Source: Myxococcales bacterium (GTDB lineage: Bacteria; Myxococcota_A; Polyangia; Haliangiales; Haliangiaceae). Taken from it: 64,000 bases of DNA. The notes under the pieces are model-generated. The model did no database searches. It saw only the letters and a list, made by a program, of their open reading frames with translations, and was not told the origin of the DNA. How positions within the stretch are numbered: the first letter of the stretch is position 1; the number at the start of each line of letters is the position of its first letter. The DNA lies in NCBI GenBank assembly GCA_016794525.1, contig JAEUJY010000115.1, positions 124,001 through 188,000 on the forward strand, given 5' to 3'. Positions 21,602 to 31,152 of this stretch are shown here, piece by piece. The position numbers and the translations under genes were made by a program.

Positions 21602-22576
21602 CTACGCGGCGGCGGCGGCGGCGGCAGCTTCGGCGGCGGCGGCGCGGCGCCGCGCGATGACCAGCGCCACGGCCCCCAGCAGCACGGCGAACCACAGCGT
21701 CGCGAGCCGGGTCAGGATGGTCGCGGCGGTCGCGGTCCCGCGGTCGACGCCGATGGCGTTCTTGACCAGCAGCAGGGTCATGGCGCCCTCGGTGACCCCC
21801 AGCCCGCCCGGCAGGAAGCTGAGCGCCCCGGCGATGGTGGTGGCGGCGTAGATCAGGAGCGCCATGCCGACGTCGACCGACGCACCCGGGAAGCCGCCGA
21901 CGATGATCGCGAAGCCCAGCCCCTCGCAGGTCCAGGCGGCCACCGACAGGAGCGTCGACCACGCCAGCACCCGCGGCCGGCTGAGCGCGGCGAGGCCGTC
22001 GTAGACCTCGAGCAGCTTGGGCCGCAGCCCGGCCAGCCGTCGCGGCGTCGTGATCAGCTCGATCAGCCACACGCCGAGCGCCCGCCACAGGATGACCGCC
22101 AGGCCGACCGCGATCACCGCGGCGCAGGCGACGACCACCTCGACGGCCACGCCGTAGATCGCCACGCCGATCACGGCCAGGCACAACAGCGCGATCAGGT
22201 CGCTGACCCGCTCGGCGATCACCACCGACGCCGAGCTGGCGATCGGGATCCCGACCAGCTGGCGCAGCAGGTAGCTCTTGATCAGCTCGCCGAGCTTGCC
22301 CGGCGTGACCGCCATGCTGAACCCGGCGACGAACACCAGCGCGCTCTGGCCGACCGGCACGTCGAGCTGGCGCGTGCGCAGGTAGCCGTGCCAGCGCACG
22401 AACCGGAGGACGTAGTTGCCGAGCGCCAGCGCGATCGCGGCGGCGAAGGTGGCCCAGGCGAAGCCGCCGAGGCGATCCCGCACTTCGCGGATGTCGCCGA
22501 CCAGCGTCAGCGCCGCGATCACCGCGGCGACCGCGATGATCAGCGTGACGATACCTCGGGTGCGCGTGCTGGCCAC
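21602..22576 (-). CDS. LPG-synthase-type multi-pass membrane protein
   Basis: The 324-residue protein has about eight membrane segments and belongs to the flippase-like domain family also called lysylphosphatidylglycerol synthase transmembrane (YbhN/AglD type). Family features are LGNYVLRFVRWHGYLR near the N-terminus, VTPGKLGELIKSYLL, and LSFLPGGLGVTEGAM. Members without the C-terminal synthetase domain are thought to help lipid or lipid-linked sugar transfer. The C-terminus is a run of alanines coded by a GCN repeat (21603-21650). GTG 22576 is preferred as start, with TACAAC 8 bases upstream; an ATG at 22660 would leave only 11 bases to the divergent gene. Confidence 0.8.
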   Translation of the reverse strand: MASTRTRGIVTLIIAVAAVIAALTLVGDIREVRDRLGGFAWATFAAAIALALGNYVLRFVRWHGYLRTRQLDVPVGQSALVFVAGFSMAVTPGKLGELIKSYLLRQLVGIPIASSASVVIAERVSDLIALLCLAVIGVAIYGVAVEVVVACAAVIAVGLAVILWRALGVWLIELITTPRRLAGLRPKLLEVYDGLAALSRPRVLAWSTLLSVAAWTCEGLGFAIIVGGFPGASVDVGMALLIYAATTIAGALSFLPGGLGVTEGAMTLLLVKNAIGVDRGTATAATILTRLATLWFAVLLGAVALVIARRRAAAAEAAAAAAAA

Positions 22577-22636
22577 GGGCCGGGGTTGTAGCGGAGCCCG
22601 GGCGGCGACGCGAGCCCGCCCGCCTGGTGAGGCGGC

Positions 22637-22665
22637 TTGACCCTGCGGGGCGACCGCCATAGGGT
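22637..22665 (+). promoter_or_regulatory. Strong promoter of the CheY-like gene
   Basis: TTGACC (22637-22642) and TAGGGT (22660-22665) are separated by the ideal 17 bases. The -10 element ends 6 bases before the ATG at 22672, so the transcript is predicted to be leaderless. Confidence 0.65.
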
Positions 22666-22671
22666 CGACCC

Positions 22672-23043
22672 ATGGCGAAGGCGAACACCGTGCTCGTGGT
22701 CGACGACGATCCCGAGATCCAGACGATGCTGTCGGCGCGGCTCACCTCCCGCGGCTACAACGTGATCACCGCCAGCGACGGCAAGGAGGCGCTCACCGAG
22801 GCCAAGCGCCGTCGCCCCGCGCTGATCCTGCTCGACGTCATGATGCCGGGCAAGAACGGCTGGGAGGTGGCGCGGGCGCTCAAGCAGGACCCCGTCACCG
22901 AGGGCATCAAGATCGTCATGCTGACGGCGATCGGCGAGAACGTGAACGAGCTGACGTCGCCGCTCTACGGCGCCGACGCGCACTTCGACAAGCCGTTCGA
23001 CTTCGTCAAGCTCGAGGCGAAGATCGCCGAGCTGCTGGCGTGA
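22672..23043 (+). CDS. Single-domain response regulator (CheY-like)
   Basis: The 123-residue protein is one receiver domain and nothing else. It has the acidic pocket VVDDDP, phospho-acceptor Asp55 in ILLDVMMPG, Thr85 in VMLTAIG and Lys107 in FDKPFD, so it should be phosphorylated by a histidine kinase and pass the signal by protein contact. No kinase gene is adjacent. It is divergent from the LPG-synthase-type gene and convergent with the FHA gene. Its promoter is unusually clear (TTGACC, 17 bases, TAGGGT). Confidence 0.93.
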   Translation: MAKANTVLVVDDDPEIQTMLSARLTSRGYNVITASDGKEALTEAKRRRPALILLDVMMPGKNGWEVARALKQDPVTEGIKIVMLTAIGENVNELTSPLYGADAHFDKPFDFVKLEAKIAELLA

Positions 23044-23050
23044 GCGGCGG

Positions 23051-23073
23051 GCCCGGCCGGTGAGGCGCCGGGC
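23051..23073. terminator. Hairpin between convergent genes
   Basis: GCCCGGC and GCCGGGC form a perfect 7-bp stem with a nine-base loop between the CheY-like gene and the convergent FHA gene. It probably acts as a shared terminator; no T-run is present. Confidence 0.4.
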
Positions 23074-25349
23074 TACTCGTCCTCGTCGCCGCTGCCGGCC
23101 GACGCGCTGAGCAGCTTGACCGCCTTGGCGTACCAGGGGCTCGAGCTGGGGACCATCTTGGTGATCCGCCGGGCCAGCGACTTGGCGTCCTCGGGCTTGC
23201 TCTTCTGGACCTTGAGCGCGGTCGCGTAGAACTCGCCGGCGCGCCGGTCGAGCGAGGTGCGCACGCCCTCGATCATCGGCGTGCCGCCGGCGCCGACGTT
23301 GACGGCGTCGTCGGCGGCGGCCTTGGCCATCTCGTAGTTCTGCTTGGCCATGTACGAGGCGGCGGCGCGCGGCGCGACGTCGGCGATCTTGTCGCGCAGG
23401 AGGCCCTGGTGGGCGCCGCCGGCGCGGCGATCGGCGGCCATCGCCTTCTTGTACGCGGCCAGCGCCTCGGGGGCGCGTGACGTGCCGAACGCCAGCGCGG
23501 CGTTGAGGTTGGTGCCGATGGCCTCGTAGTCGGCGGCGCGGCTCTTGAGCGCCTTGGCGTCGGGCTCGGTCGACGTGCCGACGGCGTCGCGCAACGTCGT
23601 CGCGGCGGCCTTCCACTCCTTGGCCTTGTACTGCCCCTCGGCCTTCTTCGCGGCGGCGGTGAGCGCCTTCGGCGTCGTCGCCACCGGCGTCTTCGGCGGC
23701 GGCGTGTCGATGTCGAGGCCGCGGCCCGGCGAGGTGATGCGGGGGCGATCGGGCTGCTTGGGCGTGACCGGCCGATCCGGCGGCCGCGGCGTCGGCGGCG
23801 TGGGCCGCGCGACCTCGGGCCGCACCGTCGGCGGGGTGGGCGTCGGCGGCGTGGGCGTCGGCGGGGCCGGCGTCGGCGGGGCCGGCGTCGGCGCGACCAC
23901 CGCCTGCTCGGGGGGCGGGGTCGGCGCGGGCACCACCTGCTCGGGGGGCGGGGTCGGCGTGGGCACCGCCGGACCGGGCGCGACCGGATCGGGCGCGGGC
24001 GCGGGGACCGCCGGCGCCATCCCGGCGGCGACGTCGACGGCGGCGCTGCCCGAGCCACCGCCGGTCGCGACCGCCGAGTCGGGCGGCGGGCTGGCGCCGC
24101 TCGCGCCCGTCGTGGGCTCGCCGCCGCTGAGCAGCGCGCCCGCGGTGGCCGCCGCGACCAGCGCGGCGACGCCGGCGCCGATCCACAGCATCCGACGGCG
24201 GCGCGGCGGCGGGGCGATCGTCCACGGGTTGATCGTCTGGTACGCGCGGGGCTCGACCTGCGCGGTCGTCGTCATCGGCCGCGCGCCGCCAGCGAACGGC
24301 GAGAAGCCCGGCATGTTGGGGCCGGGGTTGGGCGCGGTGTACGGCCCGGACATCGGCGCGGCGACCGGCGCCGAGGGCGCGGCGGCGAGGGGCGCCGAGG
24401 GCGCCGCGGCGATCGGGCGTGGCGTCGGCGGCTGGCTCCCGGCGGCGGGCGGCGGGGCGACGGCGGCCGAGGTCGTGACCCGCGGCACCGGCGGCGGCAC
24501 GGTCGCGGGGCGCGCGCGGCCCGGCGGCGGCGGCGGTTCGGTGCCGCTGGCGCGCTTGCGGGTCGGGCCCGGCGTGCGATCGCGGACCGGCGCGGTCACC
24601 GACGCGGGGCGGTGGCGCGGCGGCGCGGCGTCGGTCGCGGCGGCGACCTGCGACGGCCGCACCGGTGCCTTGCCGGCGACCGTCGCGGCCTCTTCTTCCT
24701 TCTGGCCCCACCCGGCGAGCGCCGGCTGGTGCGCGCTCGGGAGGTGATCGAAGCGCAGCACGGTGTTGCCGATCTCGATGCGATCGGCGTGGTGCAGCTG
24801 GCAGCGACCGTCCTCGAGGCGATCGTTGATCAGCGTGCCGTTGCCGGAGCCGTTGTCGTGGACGACCCACGCGCCGCCGTCCCAGCCGAGCGCGAGGTGC
24901 TTGCGCGACACCGCGATGTCGGTGAGCACGACGTCGTTGTCGACCGCGCGCCCGATGCGGACCTCGAGGCCCGAGCGCAGATCGAAGACGCGCCCCTGGT
25001 CGGGGCCGGCGATCACCACCAGCTTGGCGGCGGCGGCGGGGTCGGGCGGCTGGGGCGACGGCACCAGCGCCAGCGGCGGCAGCGGGCGCGCCGCGTCCTC
25101 GATCGTCGACTCCTCGACCACCGCGCTGCGCTTGCCCGAGGTCGACTGCTCGGCGACCGTCGTGCCGTCTTCCCACTGCTCCTCGATCGAGCTGGAAGCG
25201 GCGATCGGCGTCGGTGCCTCGTCGGGCGCAGGCTCGATCGTGGTGCGTTCGTCCTCGAGATCGTCGAGCCCACCGCTCGCGCCGATCCCGCCAGGCAACA
25301 CCGACAGGTGCGCCGGTGCACGGCCGGTCGAGCCCGGAACGCGTCCCAT
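23073..25349 (-). CDS. FHA-domain membrane protein with proline-rich linker and helical C-terminus
   Basis: The 758-residue protein has an acidic N-terminus, an FHA domain at about 108-205 (VRIGRAVDNDVVL, AVSRKHLAL, NGSGNGTLIND), a long Pro/Ala-rich stretch, one membrane segment near residue 400 (MLWIGAGVAALVAAATAGAL), tandem TPPTPTPPTP-type repeats, and a C-terminal helical region of TPR type. FHA domains bind phosphothreonine, so it is likely a substrate or scaffold for a Ser/Thr kinase, as is common in myxobacteria. No kinase is adjacent. The promoter (TTGAAT, 17 bases, TAGAAT) ends 8 bases before the ATG. The final SGDEDE tail is acidic. Confidence 0.82.
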   Translation of the reverse strand: MGRVPGSTGRAPAHLSVLPGGIGASGGLDDLEDERTTIEPAPDEAPTPIAASSSIEEQWEDGTTVAEQSTSGKRSAVVEESTIEDAARPLPPLALVPSPQPPDPAAAAKLVVIAGPDQGRVFDLRSGLEVRIGRAVDNDVVLTDIAVSRKHLALGWDGGAWVVHDNGSGNGTLINDRLEDGRCQLHHADRIEIGNTVLRFDHLPSAHQPALAGWGQKEEEAATVAGKAPVRPSQVAAATDAAPPRHRPASVTAPVRDRTPGPTRKRASGTEPPPPPGRARPATVPPPVPRVTTSAAVAPPPAAGSQPPTPRPIAAAPSAPLAAAPSAPVAAPMSGPYTAPNPGPNMPGFSPFAGGARPMTTTAQVEPRAYQTINPWTIAPPPRRRRMLWIGAGVAALVAAATAGALLSGGEPTTGASGASPPPDSAVATGGGSGSAAVDVAAGMAPAVPAPAPDPVAPGPAVPTPTPPPEQVVPAPTPPPEQAVVAPTPAPPTPAPPTPTPPTPTPPTVRPEVARPTPPTPRPPDRPVTPKQPDRPRITSPGRGLDIDTPPPKTPVATTPKALTAAAKKAEGQYKAKEWKAAATTLRDAVGTSTEPDAKALKSRAADYEAIGTNLNAALAFGTSRAPEALAAYKKAMAADRRAGGAHQGLLRDKIADVAPRAAASYMAKQNYEMAKAAADDAVNVGAGGTPMIEGVRTSLDRRAGEFYATALKVQKSKPEDAKSLARRITKMVPSSSPWYAKAVKLLSASAGSGDEDE

Positions 25350-25357
25350 CGTCGGAA

Positions 25358-25386
25358 ATTCTACGGGGCTTGCCGTCGAGATTCAA
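25358..25386 (-). promoter_or_regulatory. Promoter of the FHA gene
   Basis: On the minus strand TTGAAT (25386-25381) and TAGAAT (25363-25358) are 17 bases apart. TAGAAT matches the -10 consensus at five of six positions. The element ends 8 bases before the ATG at 25349. Confidence 0.65.
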
Positions 25387-25469
25387 CGACGCGTTCGTTT
25401 TCGCACCTACCTCGGCCTACCTCGCGCCGTCGCCGCCGTCGCCGCCGCGCGTCGTGATACCCACGATCC

Positions 25470-26129
25470 ATGGACCTCCCGTTCCTCCGGAGCGACGGGC
25501 ACACCGCGACGGTGCGCATCGCGCCGTCGAAGATCATCGGCATCGGCCAGAACTACCGCGCCCACGCCGCCGAGATGGGCAAGGGCATCCCGACCGAGCC
25601 GCTGATGTTCCTCAAGCCGCCGTCGGCGCTGCTGGCGCCCGGCGAGGCGATCGCGCGGCCCGCGGGCTACGCGCGCGTCGACTACGAGGGCGAGCTGGGC
25701 GTGCTGATCGGCCGCCGGGCGCGCCACGTCGACGTCGCCGACGCGCTGGCGTTCGTCGACGGCTACCTGTGCATCAACGACGTGACCGTGCGCGACCTGC
25801 AGGCCAAGGACGGGCAGTGGACGCGGGCCAAGGGCTTCGACACGTTCTGCCCGGTGGGGCCGCGGGTCGTCGCCGGCCTCGATCCGCGCGACCTGCGGAT
25901 CACGACGCGGGTCAACGGCGCCGTCCGCCAGGACTCGCGCACCTCCGACCTGATCTTCGACGTCGCGACGCTGATCGCGTTCGTGTCGCGGCACATGACG
26001 CTCGAGCCCGGCGACCTGATCTCGACCGGCACGCCGGCCGGGGTCGGCAACCTCGACGTCGGCGACGAGGTCGAGGTCGAGATCGAGGGCGTCGGCGTGC
26101 TGCGCAACCCGGTGGGCGCGCCGCGATGA
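25470..26129 (+). CDS. Fumarylacetoacetate hydrolase family protein
   Basis: The 219-residue protein is the catalytic domain of the FAH superfamily. The family pattern is complete: KIIGIGQNYRAHAAEMG, PLMFLKPPSAL, VDYEGELGVLIGR with the metal-binding glutamates, GYLCINDVTVRDLQ, RAKGFDTFCPVGP, and STGTPAGVG near the end. Such proteins hydrolyse or decarboxylate acylpyruvates and 2-hydroxyhepta-2,4-dienedioate-type substrates; the exact substrate cannot be told from sequence. The stop overlaps the folK start (ATGA), so the two are coupled. Confidence 0.9.
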   Translation: MDLPFLRSDGHTATVRIAPSKIIGIGQNYRAHAAEMGKGIPTEPLMFLKPPSALLAPGEAIARPAGYARVDYEGELGVLIGRRARHVDVADALAFVDGYLCINDVTVRDLQAKDGQWTRAKGFDTFCPVGPRVVAGLDPRDLRITTRVNGAVRQDSRTSDLIFDVATLIAFVSRHMTLEPGDLISTGTPAGVGNLDVGDEVEVEIEGVGVLRNPVGAPR

Positions 26130-26650
26130 ACGAGCTCGTCATCGGCCTCGGCGGCAACGTCGGCAGCGACGATCAGCTGCTGGCGCGGTTCGACGACGTC
26201 GCCGCCGACTTCGCGCGCCGCGGCCGGGTGCGCGCGTCGCACGTCTACCGCAGCGACGCGCTGGTCGCCGGCGATCCGCCGTTCCTCAACGCCGCGCTGG
26301 CGGTGACGCCCGACGAGCGGCTCACGCCCGAGGAGGTGCTGGCGCTGACCCAGACGCTGGAGAAGCGCCACGGCCGGCGCCGCGAGAGCGAGGCGTACTG
26401 GGGGCCGCGCCCGCTCGACCTCGACCTGCTGGTGTGGGGCAAGCTGCAGCACCGCACGCCGACGTTGCGCATCCCGCACCCGCGGGTCCACCAGCGCAGC
26501 TTCACGCTGCGCCCGCTGATCGATCTGCTCGGCGGCGACTTCGTCATCCCCGGCCACCACGAGACGCTGACCCGGCTGGTCCAGACCGCCGCGCCGCCGA
26601 TCACCGCGACCGACTTCGCGATCGTGATCCCGCGCGCGCCGGCGCCGTGA
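26126..26650 (+). CDS. folK: 2-amino-4-hydroxy-6-hydroxymethyldihydropteridine pyrophosphokinase
   Basis: FolK (HPPK) transfers pyrophosphate from ATP to 6-hydroxymethyldihydropterin in folate synthesis. The 174-residue protein has GLGGNVGSDDQLL, YRSDAL, PFLNAALAV, the GRRRES loop and the signature GPRPLDLDLLVWG with the magnesium-binding Asp pair, followed by IPHPRVHQRSFTL. It overlaps the FAH gene by four bases. Its TGA directly abuts the stop of the convergent helicase gene, forming TGATCA at 26648-26653. Confidence 0.92.
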   Translation: MNELVIGLGGNVGSDDQLLARFDDVAADFARRGRVRASHVYRSDALVAGDPPFLNAALAVTPDERLTPEEVLALTQTLEKRHGRRRESEAYWGPRPLDLDLLVWGKLQHRTPTLRIPHPRVHQRSFTLRPLIDLLGGDFVIPGHHETLTRLVQTAAPPITATDFAIVIPRAPAP

Positions 26651-28614
<1,964 letters not shown>

Positions 28615-28618
<4 letters not shown>

Positions 28619-29283
28619 GCCTTGGGCGCTCGCGCGGCCTTCTCGTCGAGGCCGCTGACGCCGAACCGGCGGCCGAGCTCCTGCCATACGTCCGCGACCG
28701 GGACGTCACACGCCGCGAGCCCGACCATCACGTGGAACAGCAGGTCGGCGGTCTCGTGGACGACCTTGTGCGGATCGATCGTCGGCGCGGTCAGCTCGGC
28801 CGCGAGCTCGCCGTGCTCCTCGGCGATCTTGCCGAGGATCTTCGGCAGGCCGCCGTCGAGCAACGACCGCGTGTAGCTGCGCGCGCCGACCGCGGCCTTG
28901 CGCGCGGCGATCACCGCGGCGAGGCGATCCACGATGTGCGCGGCCGGCGCGCCGTCGTCGTCGTCGCCGCCGTCGCGGTGGAAGAAGCACGCGGTGGCGC
29001 CGGTGTGACAGGTCGGGCCGTCGGGACGAGCCCGCACCAATACCGCGTCGTGGTCGCAGTCGATCCGGACCTCGCTGACCCGCAGCACGTGCCCTGACGT
29101 CTCTCCCTTTTTCCACAGTGCCTGGCGCGACCGCGACCAGAAATGGACGATGCCAGTCTCGTTCGTGAGGCGCCACGCGTCGTGGTTCATCCACGCCAGC
29201 ATGAGCACGGTCCCGCGATCGGCGTCCTGGACGATGGCCGGCACGAGGCCGCGATCGTCCCACTTGGGCTCGGGCAAGGGCAT
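28615..29283 (-). CDS. hisIE: Bifunctional phosphoribosyl-AMP cyclohydrolase / phosphoribosyl-ATP pyrophosphatase
   Basis: HisIE performs the second and third steps of histidine synthesis. Residues 1-110 are the cyclohydrolase: LVPAIVQDADRGTVLMLAWM, FWSRSRQALWKKGETSG, and metal ligands in RIDCDHDAVLV and CHTGATACF. Residues 115-222 are the pyrophosphatase: SYTRSLLDGG, KILGKIAEEHGEL and ETADLLFHVMVGL. The fusion order is the usual one. The gene is 4 kb away from the hisB-H-A-F operon and is instead coupled to a helicase. Two perfect palindromes lie just upstream, between it and a divergent gene. Confidence 0.93.
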
Positions 29284-29306
29284 GCCCGGTTGTGGAAGGA
29301 GCGGCG

Positions 29307-29324
29307 TGCGAAGTCAACTTCGCA
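29307..29324. promoter_or_regulatory. 18-bp perfect palindrome upstream of hisIE
   Basis: TGCGAAGTCAACTTCGCA is its own reverse complement. It lies 24 bases upstream of the hisIE start in the 106-bp divergent gap, next to a second palindrome, so it is a good operator candidate. Confidence 0.5.
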
Positions 29325-29325
29325 G

Positions 29326-29345
29326 GCGTGCGAGCGCTCGCACGC
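29326..29345. promoter_or_regulatory. 20-bp perfect palindrome in the same divergent gap
   Basis: GCGTGCGAGCGCTCGCACGC is a perfect inverted repeat and begins one base after the first palindrome. It ends 9 bases before the -35 element of the divergent gene at 29390, where a bound regulator could affect both promoters. Confidence 0.5.
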
Positions 29346-29354
29346 GTCGGGTGA

Positions 29355-29383
29355 TTCTCAAGCGCGCGCGGACTCGCTATGGT
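29355..29383 (+). promoter_or_regulatory. Promoter of the hypothetical gene at 29390
   Basis: TTCTCA (29355-29360) and TATGGT (29378-29383) are 17 bases apart. The -10 element ends 6 bases before the GTG at 29390, which fits a leaderless message. Confidence 0.5.
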
Positions 29384-29389
29384 GCGTGC

Positions 29390-29875
29390 GTGAGTTCCGG
29401 CGAGTACCGCATCTCCAGACCGGGTGCGGAGGGCGCGCGCGCCGTCGACGACGCCGATGGCGCGCCGGTCGCGCGGGTCTCGCTGTCGTCGCCGGCGCTG
29501 GTGCTGCCCGAGGACGACCTCGCGATCACCCGCGCGCCGACCGAGCCGCTGCCGCCCGACCTGGTGGCGCAGATCGCGACCCGCGCCGTGGGCACCGATC
29601 CGCCGCCGGTGCGCCCGCGCTTGCCGGCCCCGCCCGTCGCGCCGCGGCCGGCCGCGCCGACCCGCGCCCCGACGCCGCCGATCGCTGCGACCCGCGCGCC
29701 GACGCCGACCGAGCCGCCGGCCGCGCGCATGGTCAGCTTCGGCACCACGACGCTGCTGCTGGTGCCCGCCGGCGATCGCATCGCGCTGGTCATCCCCGGC
29801 GTCGTCCGCGTCACCGGCACCCGCGAAGAGGCGCTGGCGCTGGCGCAAGCGCTGGCCGCCCCGCCCAAGCGCTGA
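29390..29875 (+). CDS. Hypothetical proline-rich protein
   Basis: The 161-residue protein is not recognised. The N-terminal half is acidic with SSPALVLPEDDL, the middle is a proline-alanine-threonine linker with repeated TRAPTP units, and the last 50 residues look folded: MVSFGTTTLLLVPAGDRIALVIPGV, followed by a short helix rich in Ala and Leu. No signal peptide or membrane segment is present. GTG 29390 is chosen because a TATGGT element ends 6 bases before it. Codon use is like its neighbours. It is divergent from hisIE across two palindromes. Confidence 0.6.
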   Translation: MSSGEYRISRPGAEGARAVDDADGAPVARVSLSSPALVLPEDDLAITRAPTEPLPPDLVAQIATRAVGTDPPPVRPRLPAPPVAPRPAAPTRAPTPPIAATRAPTPTEPPAARMVSFGTTTLLLVPAGDRIALVIPGVVRVTGTREEALALAQALAAPPKR

Positions 29876-29916
29876 GCTCCAGCGCGGTCGTCGCGAACCC
29901 GGACGAGCGTCGAGCG

Positions 29917-30918
29917 TCAGCCGCGGCGCTCGCTGTTGCCGTCGGGGCGCGTCGCGAACCGCCCGGCGTCGACGGCGTGGACCGGATCGGGCGCCGGCCA
30001 CGGCCAGCCACCGAACTGCGTGCGCTGGTAGTCGGTGAACGCCTGCTGGATCTCCTCGCGCGAGTTCATCACGAACGGGCCGTACTGCACGACCGGCTCG
30101 CCGATCGGTCGGCCCTGCAGCATCAGCAGCTCGGCCGGCGCGTCGCCGTTGGTGATCGTCACCGCCGGCGCACCGTCCCAGAACATGCCGCGCTTGGCTG
30201 GCACCGCGGTGCCGTCGACGGTGACGCCGCTGCCGGCGAAGAAGTACAGCGAGCGGCGCGCGCCGGCCGGCCCCGCCGGCAACGTCACCGTCGCGCCCGG
30301 GCTCATCGCGACGGTCCAGATCGCGACGCCGCTGGTCGGATCCGAGGCCCACGACGCCGGCGGCGGCGGCGGCGACGCGGGATCGCCGGCCACCAGCACC
30401 AGCTCGCTGGTGCGCCCGGCGGCGTCGGTGATCGTCCGCCGCGGGATCGTGTCGCCCCACAGCATCGTGAAGTGCGGCGTGGCCATCTTCGCCTTGCGCG
30501 GCAAGTTGAGCCAGATCTGGAACAGCTCGACCGGGTTGTCCTGGTCGCGCTCGAGCAGCGGGAACATCTCGCAGTGGACGATGCCCTTGCCCGCGGTGAG
30601 CCACTGCACGTCGCCCTTGCCGAAGCGCGCGGTCGCGCCCAGCGAGTCCGAGTGATCGATGTAGCCGCGGCGCGCGATCGTCACCGTCTCGAACCCGCGG
30701 TGCGGGTGCGCCGGGAAGCCGGGCACGACGTCGCCGTGGTACATGCTCCAGCCGTCCTTGCCGCTGAAGTCGGCGCCGATCTCGCGGCCGGCCAGCGACG
30801 CGACCGGCGCGAGCCGCGCGTCGCCGCGCGGGTAGTGATCGTTGTGGTGCACACAGAACAGGAAGGGGTCCGCGGTCACCCACGGGAAGCCCAGCGGCTT
30901 GACGACGAAGTCGGCCAT
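29917..30918 (-). CDS. Pirin family protein
   Basis: The 333-residue protein is a bicupin of the pirin family. The metal site of the first cupin is intact: His71 and His73 in FPAHPHRGFETVT, and His115 and Glu117 in GIVHCEMFP. The family segment NPVELFQIWLNLP follows. The C-terminal cupin is present with YFFAGSGVTVDG. Bacterial pirins act as quercetinases or redox-sensing regulators; this one's role is unknown. The ATG at 30918 begins the typical N-terminus. It is transcribed toward the hypothetical gene at 29390 and away from the chemoreceptor. Confidence 0.88.
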   Translation of the reverse strand: MADFVVKPLGFPWVTADPFLFCVHHNDHYPRGDARLAPVASLAGREIGADFSGKDGWSMYHGDVVPGFPAHPHRGFETVTIARRGYIDHSDSLGATARFGKGDVQWLTAGKGIVHCEMFPLLERDQDNPVELFQIWLNLPRKAKMATPHFTMLWGDTIPRRTITDAAGRTSELVLVAGDPASPPPPPASWASDPTSGVAIWTVAMSPGATVTLPAGPAGARRSLYFFAGSGVTVDGTAVPAKRGMFWDGAPAVTITNGDAPAELLMLQGRPIGEPVVQYGPFVMNSREEIQQAFTDYQRTQFGGWPWPAPDPVHAVDAGRFATRPDGNSERRG

Positions 30919-31152
30919 GGGACCGAGGGTGCGGCGCCGCGCGGGCGGCGGCAAGGCGGCGGCGCTGAGACGCAGTGTTGCGCGGGCGGCGCTTGCACCC
31001 GACGGTTCGACCGATCGGCGCGCCGGCCCGGCGGCTAGCTGGCCGCGATGATTGGCGGCGCCGCCGTGCCGCCGCCGGTTGGCCCGACTCGGCCCGCGCC
31101 TCTCAACGACCGGGCCGATCGGACGACCCGTACCGCGTAGGCCTCAGACCCC

